NCBI GenBank assembly: GCA_017517805.1 | Contig: JAFWYD010000030.1 | Location: 1 to 55,241, forward strand | Length of the DNA: 55,241 nucleotides | Direction: 5' to 3' | Source of the DNA: Akkermansia sp. | GTDB taxonomy: Bacteria; Verrucomicrobiota; Verrucomicrobiia; Verrucomicrobiales; Akkermansiaceae | Part shown: positions 47,141 to 55,241 of the stretch, one piece after another | How positions within the stretch are numbered: the first letter of the stretch is position 1 | Layout of the letters: each line of letters begins with the position of its first letter | Position numbers and translations under genes: made by a program | The notes under the pieces: generated by a model | Told to the model about the DNA's origin: nothing | Databases searched by the model: none | What the model saw: only the letters and a program-made list of their open reading frames with translations

Positions 47141-47200
47141 GGCAGTATTCCCGCAGGCAGATATTTTTTCTGCTGAGTGGGTAATACTGCCGATTTTTTT
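47141..47200 (+). terminator. Terminator after acnA
   Basis: GGCAGTATT (47141-47149) and AATACTGCC (47183-47191) close a long imperfect hairpin with an inner GCAG/CTGC stem, followed by a T8 run. The rest of the 47052-47379 gap holds the hairpin at the acnA stop and the promoter below; no other gene is seen. Confidence 0.8.
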
Positions 47201-47279
47201 TGTAGTCATGCGTCGCTTTGGTTCGTAAGGATGTTGGACTTATTTTTCTATCTATTTGTCAATTCTGCATTTTTTTAGA

Positions 47280-47307
47280 TTGCTTTGCCCTCCAATTTTG
47301 CTATGAT
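47280..47307 (+). promoter_or_regulatory. Candidate promoter for the autotransporter
   Basis: TTGCTT (47280-47285), a 16-base spacer and TATGAT (47302-47307), 72 bases before the ATG at 47380. Confidence 0.5.
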
Positions 47308-47379
47308 GATAATATCTGACTGTGGGGGAGTACTGTCTCTACTCAGGTCAAAATGCTTTTTATACCCCGATTCCGATAT

Positions 47380-50300
47380 ATGAAACTACATCTCCCGAAA
47401 TTGCTCCGAAATGCATTGTTGGCGTGCATGGCATCCGTGGTTGTTCAGGCTCAGGCTGCAACAATAGACGTGACACTTCTGCCTGATCTGCTGCAACCCG
47501 CAGCAGAAGGAGGGGGGGAGACCACGAGCATGAATTTCTTGCAGGGCAGTCAGCCCGAAGGGTATAATATTACCGGGTTGACTGGTAATGCATCGGCCAA
47601 TCTGACAACCGAGATTGTAACGCAGACATTTGCGGCCGAAGCGGCGTTGGCAGATCAGGCTAACTCACTTGTCGCCCCTGGCTGGCATGCTGTATTGGGG
47701 CAGAAAGGCAGGGCCTCGACTTATGTTGCGGGCGTTGATGCTGGTAATGAGGTCTATGTAAGTGCTAATAATGCGTTTACATTTTATGGAAGGAATGGCT
47801 ATCAGGGTGAGATTGTAGCGAGCTGTATTTCGGTATCCTCCCTGCTGGGGGATACCGGGGCAGAGAGCGTATCTGCTATTACCATCGATTTTGCTCTTAC
47901 ACCAGGAGAAGGGCAGGGTAGCAAGACTGTTTTTTCTGTCTGGTCGTGGGATGGTGAAACGGCGGGGTCGCTGGTTTCCGGGGGGGAGATGAATGGAACA
48001 GAGATTGCGGCAGATGCCTTGGCGTATGATATGCCAGCAACATCTGCGGAGTATAGTTTTTCTGCCTCCGAACTGGCATTGACTGCCGAGGACTACATCA
48101 TTGTCGTCTGGGGTAACTCGGCCGCGGGGAAGAGGTTGACCATTAGTGAGCTGTCGTCCACGGCTTCCCTCTATGTTGCAGATTCCGGCTGGCCGTCTGC
48201 ATCTGATTTCACCTGGGTTCCTGGAAGTAATGCCTCCGGAATTGGTAGTGGAGCTTCGGCAGAAATCGTGAAGAACCTTGCTTCGGCCATCACGAGCCAA
48301 GGCGCTGATTTAACCGGCTGGTTTGGCGGTACCGGGCAGGGCCATACTAATAATGGGGAAATCAGTATCACTTCCGATAACTCGTTTACATTCATGAGTC
48401 GCCCGAGATTCTCCGGCGAATATGTAGCCCTGGGTGTTGAGCTGACTGAGGATTCGGAAAGTATCACGCTGACTTTCAATACAGATAATAAACTGGGGTA
48501 TTCCCTGTGGAGTTATGATGCCGCAACCGAGACGGCAACGGAATTGATTGGATATACGGTCGTAGATGAAGCCGGATCCATTACGCAGACCTTCGATGCA
48601 AGCCTGGTTTCGGCTGGCTCCCAGCTTTTTGCTATTTGGTCAACTAAAATACCGTCAGGCGAAGCAGGTGGCGGAACAGTCATAGCAGTGACCGATATAT
48701 CGCTGACCTGGGTGAATACAGATGTAGCAACTCTCTATTGGGAGGGTGGAAATGCTGCCTGGAGCTCCAATGGCTGGTCCACAGAGGATGGAGTGACGAC
48801 TGATCTGCAGGCATTCTCCAACGGGGCTGACGTGGTTTTCAGCGGCTCGGCTTCCACTATTTCCGTGGATACCAATGCCACGGTGAATACCATGACGGTT
48901 TCCGGCGCGGATTATACTTTCGAAAGAACGGATAGCAACACTATCACGGCCAGGGAGTTGACGATCGAGGCAGATGCCACGGCCTCATTTGGTACGGGTG
49001 CTCTCAATGTAGATGCGTTGAACACCCTTGCTGTGGGTGGTGTGTTGGATTTGTCCGAAACGGCCAAGGCGGCTTTCGTCAAGTTGGTAGGTATCACGAC
49101 TGGTGATGGCATGGTGGTGCTGGATGGGCATAGTGGCGATGTAGGCGATGACGGTGCCAAGGTGGATTTGTCCGCGATTACCGACAGTTCCATTGAGTTG
49201 AACACCAGCTATCAGATTGATGGCAACATGGCTCTTGACTCTGCCCAGAGTGCGAAGACGGTGACAGTTCACAAGGACCTGATTCTTCGCACGGGGGATT
49301 CCGGTAGCCTTCATACTCTCCGTTTGCAGAACGGCACAACCCTGGAGGTGTCCGATGGCGGTTCGCTGGTGGCGAGTGCCGTTCATCTTGGGCAGGGGAG
49401 TAGCGGTGGCGATGCTACGCTGGGCCATCTTGTGTTGGATGACGGCGGTTCAGTCAACTTGCAGTCCTTCATTAAATGTAGCAGACAGGATGCATGGAAG
49501 AACACCTTCACCATGCGGGGCGGTGAGTTGACCATGACCGGAAATAATACGAATATCACTCATATCGCCACCGAAATCACCGGCGGTACCCTGAAGACTG
49601 GTACCAATAACTGGAGCATTACCGGTGCAGTAGCAGGTGGTGTCGTTTCCGGTGTCTCCATCGGCGGTGCAACCATCGAAACGGGCACAGGTACCATCAC
49701 CCTGGCCAATGCCTCCATCACAGGCCTGCTGAGCAATGACAATGGTAACCTTAAGATGACCGGGGCTATTGATATCAGCTCAGGAGCGTTTGATGCCTCC
49801 TCTGGAGGCGTGGCTACCCCGGCAGATAATGGTTACGCTTTGCAGAATACGGGCTATACCATTGTATCGAACGCTGATAAGCTGACGGTTGAGTCCGTGA
49901 CCTGGACCGTTGACGGCTCAGCAGATAACGTTGGCTATAGTGACGGCGTGGTGACTGTGGGCAGCCTTACAACGGAGTATTATCTCGTTAGCGGAGACAC
50001 AGGTTATGGCAGCATCGAAAAGACAAATGCGGACGGCGCTGCCCTCTCCTCTGTAGTCCTGGCTGGCGGGGGTCTTAATCTGGATACAGCTCTGGACGCA
50101 AGTGTCATCATCAAGGCCGCTAAGGAAGGTGAGTCTGTGGTGGATGTCGCGAATGGTGTCACCCTGGCTTCCGGCAGCGTGAGCGCTGATGCTTCGCATC
50201 AACTGGCGTTGAATGGTTCCGGCACCTATGCCCTGGCAGATGGCGTTGCCGCGCTGGGGGATGGTGTTGTGCTGGGTGATACCTGGACGGGTTTGGTGAA

Positions 50301-53300
50301 AGTGACAAATGCTACCGGATTGACAGGCTTCAATGTCGACAGCCTTGCCAATATTGCGGATGGGGTTTCCAAGTCTACGGTTGAACTGACTGGTGTCACC
50401 GGACACCTGACACAGCCAGCCGTCACTTACAATGCCAACCTGAAGCTGACGAATGACGGAGACACTAAGGCTCTCACCATTACTAATGGGTGGAGAAACA
50501 ACGTAACCACCTTTGCCGGTGAGATTAGCGGCAGCGGTAGCTTCGTGATTGCCTCTGCTACACCTAGTGGGGCAAGCTTCCAGTTTACCGGTGAGCTGAC
50601 CCAGTGGGATGGTGCCTTTGAACAGAACAGCACAGGCACGATCAATCTGTCGATTGCCAGCACGGGTACCGTGAGCACAAGTATCATCCGCAACAATGGT
50701 ACGCTCAATGTGACCTTCACGGGTGCCGATGTGGTGATGAATGGTGCGATTGGTGGTGCAGCAGCCACAAATACGGCTATGACCAACGTCACCATCGCTT
50801 CTGGTGCTAGTGTTGATATGCAGGGTAGCGTGCTTGCGAATAGGCTGACTAATAATGGAACCTTGAGTCTGGCCAATGACCTGAGCCTGACCTCCCTGAG
50901 CAATACGGGTTCGCTCACCGCCACGGATAAGAGCATCACCGTAACAGGTGCCATGACCGGTACCGGCAGCATCGACGCCGGGGCTCTCACCCTGCAGGGG
51001 GCTGAGAACGAAGTGGGCGATCTGACGCTGAGTGGTGCGCTGACCCTGGGCTCGACCGATGTGGCCAGCAAGCTGACAGCTGGTGCGCTGAATGTTGCCG
51101 GTGGGGTTCAGGTGAATAATGTGGTGGAATCCCTCATTTCGGCTTCTTCCCTTGCTGGTGGAATTACGTTTAATATCGCAGAAAACCTGCTGACGGATGG
51201 CATAGCAACGACAGAAGGTAAGACTGTCAAGCTGATGACTCTGACAACCGGGATTACTGAAGCTGAGGCTGCTTCCGTGCTTCTGGGGGCATTCGTAAAC
51301 GGTGGTGCAGCTGGCACAGAACAGGAGAGTAGCGACGGACGTTTCGTTTATACCTTGGAATGGAATGATGACTATACCGAGCTTTCCCTGGTCGCCGTGT
51401 TCAGCCAGAATACGGTCGAGTGGCAAGGTGATGAAAATTACGAATGGTCAACTGGCGGGAACTGGTCAACCGATGGGGTGCCCACGGAGGAATCGGTGGT
51501 CCTTATCAAGGGCGGGGATGTCAGAACCAATATCATTCTGGAAGATGCCGCTGTCATCAACAGCCTTACTGTAGAAGACTGGAATATCGCGAAGCAGCCG
51601 TGCAACATTGGCTCCTTGACTGGTGCCGGTTCGCTTGAGGTTGTAAAGAATGTATCCGTGAATAGTGGCGCACTCGGCATGATGCTTGATGCCACCATCG
51701 GTGAAAACCTTGTGGTGGGGCAGGGTGCTACGGTCGTTTTGGATGATATTCAGCCAGATAATCCTATCGCGGTGGAGGTGACAAAGGATCTGGCCAATTC
51801 AGGAAGTGTGCAAGTGAATGAGGGCGCATCTCTTAGTGTTGGCGGAGTCTTGAATAATGGTGCCGATGCCACATTCGAAAATATCGGTGGCACCGTGACC
51901 ATCGGTGTAACCGGCACGGCAGATGATGTCGTCAGCCTCGATAACAGCGGCACGGTGGCCGTGAGCGGTGGCGTGGTCACCATCAACGGCAGCGTGGAGA
52001 ACAGCGGCGAGATGACCGTGAGCGGTGGCGAAGTTGCCATCAGCGGCAGCGTGACCAACACCGGCGAGCTCACCGTGAGCGGTGGCGAGACCTCCATCGG
52101 TGGCGATGTTGCCAACCAGGGCAACATCACGGTGAGCTCCGGCGAGCTGGCCATCGAAGGCAGCGTCGATAACACGAATGGAGATATCTCCATCGGCTCG
52201 GAAGGCAACAGCGCATCCATGACCGTGGGCGGCGACCTGACCGGCACGGGAGCCACCGATAAGCTGACCGTGGAGGAAGGCTCCAGCCTGGCAGTAGGCG
52301 GCGACCTGACGGCAGCGGATGTGGCCCTCGAGTTCGGCGGCGATGTGACCGTGGGAGGTACGGCAACGGTGGGCGACCTGACCATTGCTGAAGATGCCTC
52401 CTTCGCAGCAGCCAATGCAACGATAGGCGATGTGGCCAACGATGGTACCCTGACCGTGGGAACGGTTGATACCGCCACCGGTGAGCTGGTGGGCGGAGAG
52501 CTCAATATCGACTCGCTGAGCGGCAGCGGCGATGTGGCCGTGGGCAAGGATGGCGTGCTCAACATCGACTCGATGACCGAATTCAGCGGCCAGCTGACCG
52601 GCGAGGGAACGCTGAACACCGGCGACAATGCCTTCGTGCTGGAAAGCAAGCAGGAGGGAGCCGCCAGCATCACAGCCGGCAGCCTGGAGATTACCGAGGC
52701 GGCCAATGGCTCTGTCATCGACGGCAAGCTGACCACCGATGAAATCGAGGTCGAGAAGCTCAGCGGCAGCGTCACCACCCCGGTGCTGACGACAGGCGAG
52801 CTGGCAGCCAGGACCACAGATGGCAAGATCACTATCGTGCTCTCCGAAGTGGAAGCCGGCAGCGTGGATGCCACCAGCAGCACACTGCTCATCTGCGTAG
52901 AGGACGGCATGAGCGGCACCCTGGCCGATAACTTCGACCTGAGCCGCTACGGCTACGATGCAGCCGGTGAATACGATGCTGACTCCGCCGCCGTGCAGAG
53001 CGACTACATGCAGGAGCTCCTGGGCAAGGGCCTCATCGTGCGCTTCTCCGAGACGGAGCCGACCCCCACGACCAGCCTGCTTACCGCCGGCACGGGCATG
53101 GATGTCTATGCGCAGATTGATAACCAGAGCGCCGAGGAAGCCACCTGGGACGTCTCCGGCGACCGCACCGCCGCCGGCTACATCGTCGGCACGAACACGA
53201 ATGGCACCATCATCCTCAACGACGAGGCCAGCCTGGATAACGTGCAGATTGTCAATGTCGATACCGATGCGACCCTCGATATCACCGGCATGAACAACGT

Positions 53301-55241
53301 GCAGCTCAACAATGTGTACAGCGCCAACGGCAGCACCCTCACAGTAGTGGGTGGAGATACAGGCACAGCAACCATGAATGCCACGGCACTGGGAGTCGAA
53401 GGCGCCTCGGTGGTGGCCGATAGCGTGGAACTCGCCATCGATGGCGATGAGACGCAGCACCTGGAGGAGCTGACCGTCCGGAATGGAGCCACGGTGTACG
53501 TAGACGGCACGCTGTGCACAGAGAGCATCGACCTGAGCGATGCCGACTCTGCCCTGGTGGTGGAAGGCGTGGCCGATACGGTGGCCCTGAATGGCACGGG
53601 TGAACTCGTAGGCGAACTCATTATCGTGGATGGCGCGACGACGCAGCCGGGCAACTTCACCGGTACCTACACAGATGCCACCGTGTGGATGGAAGGCGGC
53701 AAGCAGACACTTGCCCCCGATGCAGGACTCACCGTGGCCGGCGACAGCGGCACCGCAACGCTGGCCTACGATACGGATGCCACGATGGATGCGCTTGCCA
53801 CCACGGGAGCAACCGTCGTGCTCGACCGGGCCGGCGGCACCACCCTGGAACTTGCGAAGGATTCCAGCATGTACAAGGGACAGCTGAAGTTCGGCGTAAC
53901 AGCAGAAGAGATTGCCCAGGGTACGGTGCAGGTCATCGATGGCAATCTGGATATGGAGCAGACGCGCGTGACCATCTCCATCGATACCGAGGAAATGGTA
54001 CTGGATGTGGAAGCCATGGGTGATACCCTCGCGCAGGTGGGCACGGGCAGCTCCAAGCGCGTGAGCGTGGAGCTTGATGGCGATGTGTTCGACAAGTACT
54101 TCAGCGAAGCCAGCATGGTGAACGGAGCCGTCGTGACCGAACGCAACGAGAGCTACTACTCAGATGCCTTCGAGGTAGATTCCAAGAACGGCAACGCCGG
54201 TCTTGCACTTGCCAGCGCGGCCCTGCTCAATGTCAACCCGCAGGCAACGAATCCTGAAGGAGGCCTGGCCAAGGTGCTCGATGAATTCGACAAGCTGATT
54301 GCAAGCGGCGATAGCGCAGCAGCTGAAGACCTTGGCGCAGCACTGGCCGGTGCCAGCACCGCCGTGCTGGGCATAGCTCTCCAGGATGACGTGGAGCGCC
54401 AGTTGAAGGCCATCCGCAACCGCACCACCACCATGGGAGTGGACCAGACCGTCGTGAACCACGACATGCCCTACTTCAACGCCTGGATCAACGCGGAGGG
54501 CGACCACCGCGAGCTGAGCGACGACGGCACCGCCGGCGGCTACACCATCAACAGCTGGGGTGGCACCGTGGGCTTCGATGTGGATATCTGCCCGACCTTC
54601 ACCGCGGGCCTTGCCCTCACCGCGATGTATGGCGATCTGGATGTCTCCGGAGCGGATGAAGCCTCCGGCGATATGGATACCTACTACGTGAGCGCCTTCG
54701 CCCGCTACTGCGCCAGCGCCTGGACGCACACCTTCGTGGCCACCGCCGGCCTGGCAGACCTGAGCCTTGACCGCACCGTCATGGGCGAGAAGGTGAGAGG
54801 CGAGTCGGATGCCATCAGCTTCGGTCTCATGTATGAAGTGGGCCGAGTCTTCGCGCTGAACGAAGATGCCACCGCGTGCCTGCAGCCCATCTTCAACGTC
54901 AGCTGGCGGCACACCGAGATGGAAGGCTACCAGGAAACTGGCAGCGACCTGGGCCTGACCGTAGGCGACCAGACGCTCGACACCGTGACCTTCGGTTTGG
55001 GTGCCCGTCTGCAGGCCGTAGTGGGTGAAAGCATGTACAACCGCACCAGCATCTTCGAATGCCGCGTGCTGGCCAAGGCCGATGTGGGAGACCGCCAGGG
55101 CGACTCCAAGGTGGGTCTGGCAGGTCTGACCACCGAGGTTGAAAGTGCAGAGATCGGGGCCTTCGGACTGGAAGCCGGTGCGGGTCTGACCATCCCGCTG
55201 GGTGATGAAGGCAGCAGCATCTTCATGGATGCCTCCGTGGA
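47380..55241 (+). CDS. Giant autotransporter adhesin (3' end beyond window)
   Basis: The frame is open from the ATG at 47380 to the last base, at least 2,620 residues with no stop. It starts with a signal peptide (MKLHLPKLLRNALLACMASV...VQAQA); an in-frame ATG at 47353 would add nine residues. A passenger of about 2,300 residues is rich in Gly, Thr, Val and Asn, with beta-helix-like repeats and a tandem block at 51958-52188. From about residue 2368 (AWINAEGDHRELSDDGTAGG) the sequence is an autotransporter beta-barrel, with alternating strands such as WGGTVGFDVDICPTFTAGLAL; the final strands lie outside. It is a type V secretion surface protein, probably an adhesin. The first two-thirds is visibly less GC-rich than the last third, which suggests a mosaic origin. 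Confidence 0.9.
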   Translation, partial: MKLHLPKLLRNALLACMASVVVQAQAATIDVTLLPDLLQPAAEGGGETTSMNFLQGSQPEGYNITGLTGNASANLTTEIVTQTFAAEAALADQANSLVAPGWHAVLGQKGRASTYVAGVDAGNEVYVSANNAFTFYGRNGYQGEIVASCISVSSLLGDTGAESVSAITIDFALTPGEGQGSKTVFSVWSWDGETAGSLVSGGEMNGTEIAADALAYDMPATSAEYSFSASELALTAEDYIIVVWGNSAAGKRLTISELSSTASLYVADSGWPSASDFTWVPGSNASGIGSGASAEIVKNLASAITSQGADLTGWFGGTGQGHTNNGEISITSDNSFTFMSRPRFSGEYVALGVELTEDSESITLTFNTDNKLGYSLWSYDAATETATELIGYTVVDEAGSITQTFDASLVSAGSQLFAIWSTKIPSGEAGGGTVIAVTDISLTWVNTDVATLYWEGGNAAWSSNGWSTEDGVTTDLQAFSNGADVVFSGSASTISVDTNATVNTMTVSGADYTFERTDSNTITARELTIEADATASFGTGALNVDALNTLAVGGVLDLSETAKAAFVKLVGITTGDGMVVLDGHSGDVGDDGAKVDLSAITDSSIELNTSYQIDGNMALDSAQSAKTVTVHKDLILRTGDSGSLHTLRLQNGTTLEVSDGGSLVASAVHLGQGSSGGDATLGHLVLDDGGSVNLQSFIKCSRQDAWKNTFTMRGGELTMTGNNTNITHIATEITGGTLKTGTNNWSITGAVAGGVVSGVSIGGATIETGTGTITLANASITGLLSNDNGNLKMTGAIDISSGAFDASSGGVATPADNGYALQNTGYTIVSNADKLTVESVTWTVDGSADNVGYSDGVVTVGSLTTEYYLVSGDTGYGSIEKTNADGAALSSVVLAGGGLNLDTALDASVIIKAAKEGESVVDVANGVTLASGSVSADASHQLALNGSGTYALADGVAALGDGVVLGDTWTGLVKVTNATGLTGFNVDSLANIADGVSKSTVELTGVTGHLTQPAVTYNANLKLTNDGDTKALTITNGWRNNVTTFAGEISGSGSFVIASATPSGASFQFTGELTQWDGAFEQNSTGTINLSIASTGTVSTSIIRNNGTLNVTFTGADVVMNGAIGGAAATNTAMTNVTIASGASVDMQGSVLANRLTNNGTLSLANDLSLTSLSNTGSLTATDKSITVTGAMTGTGSIDAGALTLQGAENEVGDLTLSGALTLGSTDVASKLTAGALNVAGGVQVNNVVESLISASSLAGGITFNIAENLLTDGIATTEGKTVKLMTLTTGITEAEAASVLLGAFVNGGAAGTEQESSDGRFVYTLEWNDDYTELSLVAVFSQNTVEWQGDENYEWSTGGNWSTDGVPTEESVVLIKGGDVRTNIILEDAAVINSLTVEDWNIAKQPCNIGSLTGAGSLEVVKNVSVNSGALGMMLDATIGENLVVGQGATVVLDDIQPDNPIAVEVTKDLANSGSVQVNEGASLSVGGVLNNGADATFENIGGTVTIGVTGTADDVVSLDNSGTVAVSGGVVTINGSVENSGEMTVSGGEVAISGSVTNTGELTVSGGETSIGGDVANQGNITVSSGELAIEGSVDNTNGDISIGSEGNSASMTVGGDLTGTGATDKLTVEEGSSLAVGGDLTAADVALEFGGDVTVGGTATVGDLTIAEDASFAAANATIGDVANDGTLTVGTVDTATGELVGGELNIDSLSGSGDVAVGKDGVLNIDSMTEFSGQLTGEGTLNTGDNAFVLESKQEGAASITAGSLEITEAANGSVIDGKLTTDEIEVEKLSGSVTTPVLTTGELAARTTDGKITIVLSEVEAGSVDATSSTLLICVEDGMSGTLADNFDLSRYGYDAAGEYDADSAAVQSDYMQELLGKGLIVRFSETEPTPTTSLLTAGTGMDVYAQIDNQSAEEATWDVSGDRTAAGYIVGTNTNGTIILNDEASLDNVQIVNVDTDATLDITGMNNVQLNNVYSANGSTLTVVGGDTGTATMNATALGVEGASVVADSVELAIDGDETQHLEELTVRNGATVYVDGTLCTESIDLSDADSALVVEGVADTVALNGTGELVGELIIVDGATTQPGNFTGTYTDATVWMEGGKQTLAPDAGLTVAGDSGTATLAYDTDATMDALATTGATVVLDRAGGTTLELAKDSSMYKGQLKFGVTAEEIAQGTVQVIDGNLDMEQTRVTISIDTEEMVLDVEAMGDTLAQVGTGSSKRVSVELDGDVFDKYFSEASMVNGAVVTERNESYYSDAFEVDSKNGNAGLALASAALLNVNPQATNPEGGLAKVLDEFDKLIASGDSAAAEDLGAALAGASTAVLGIALQDDVERQLKAIRNRTTTMGVDQTVVNHDMPYFNAWINAEGDHRELSDDGTAGGYTINSWGGTVGFDVDICPTFTAGLALTAMYGDLDVSGADEASGDMDTYYVSAFARYCASAWTHTFVATAGLADLSLDRTVMGEKVRGESDAISFGLMYEVGRVFALNEDATACLQPIFNVSWRHTEMEGYQETGSDLGLTVGDQTLDTVTFGLGARLQAVVGESMYNRTSIFECRVLAKADVGDRQGDSKVGLAGLTTEVESAEIGAFGLEAGAGLTIPLGDEGSSIFMDASV
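51958..52188 (+). repeat. 57-bp tandem repeat, four units, within the autotransporter
   Basis: Units of 19 codons begin at 51958, 52015, 52072 and 52129 (the last 60 bases). Each encodes roughly TVSGGEVAISGSVTNTGEL, with a conserved SGG/SSG turn and I-x-G-x-V-x-N strand. One unit likely equals one turn of the beta-helix. The nucleotide identity between the first two units is high, so copy number may vary. Confidence 0.85.

Noticed and set aside
48000..55226. Many Ser/Pro/Thr-rich minus-strand frames opposite the autotransporter
   Set aside because: They are the antisense of Gly/Thr/Val/Asp repeats; the plus frame is continuous from signal peptide to barrel.

Overview
The window looks like a chromosomal segment of a Verrucomicrobiota bacterium, most likely Akkermansia or a close relative. 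This rests on the content, not on a database search: two proteins end in a PEP-CTERM tail with a terminal arginine cluster, there is a giant autotransporter adhesin whose N-terminus begins MKLHLPK, a bacterial alpha-2-macroglobulin, and GC-rich housekeeping genes. Many genes have a cTTGCA-type -35 box and almost no 5' leader.

Layout. 1-1.8 kb: a PEP-CTERM surface protein gene followed by a noncoding stretch packed with palindromes. 1.8-5.9 kb (minus strand): yceD-rpmF-plsX, then rdgB and a MATE exporter. 6-6.6 kb: a dispersed intergenic repeat and the fluoride exporter crcB. 6.7-17.3 kb: an AT-richer accessory island holding a truncated PEP-CTERM gene, an IS630-type element, a small membrane protein, a complete two-gene RADAR-type anti-phage system (rdrB, rdrA), an IS30-type element, a frameshifted unknown gene and then a tRNA with a CAT anticodon. 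17.4-25.7 kb: core genes (secreted thioredoxin-like protein, carB, tilS, a pseudopilin, ilvC, an ABC ATPase). 25.7-35.3 kb: a 1,901-residue alpha-2-macroglobulin that has lost its thioester, a second copy of the dispersed repeat, purB and a six-hairpin glycosidase-like protein. 35.3-42 kb: an AT-rich membrane acyltransferase, an FHA protein, coaC, ridA, tRNA-Asn, an M50 protease, aroC and a secreted protein with a Lys tract and a threefold repeat. 42-47 kb: a flavin reductase-like protein, guaB and acnA. 47.4 kb to the end: an autotransporter of at least 2,620 residues that runs off the right edge inside its beta-barrel.

How the genes fit together. The core genes cover phospholipid and ribosome supply (plsX, rpmF), nucleotide metabolism (rdgB, carB, purB, guaB), amino-acid and cofactor synthesis (ilvC, aroC, coaC), the TCA cycle (acnA) and tRNA maturation (tilS). 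The cell-surface genes (PEP-CTERM, autotransporter, A2M, pseudopilin) suit a host-associated Gram-negative cell. The island is the defence and mobile part. Its most notable content is the RADAR pair: a KAP-like P-loop ATPase and a divergent adenosine deaminase with all expected metal and catalytic residues, 9 bases apart on one strand and enclosed by two insertion sequences.
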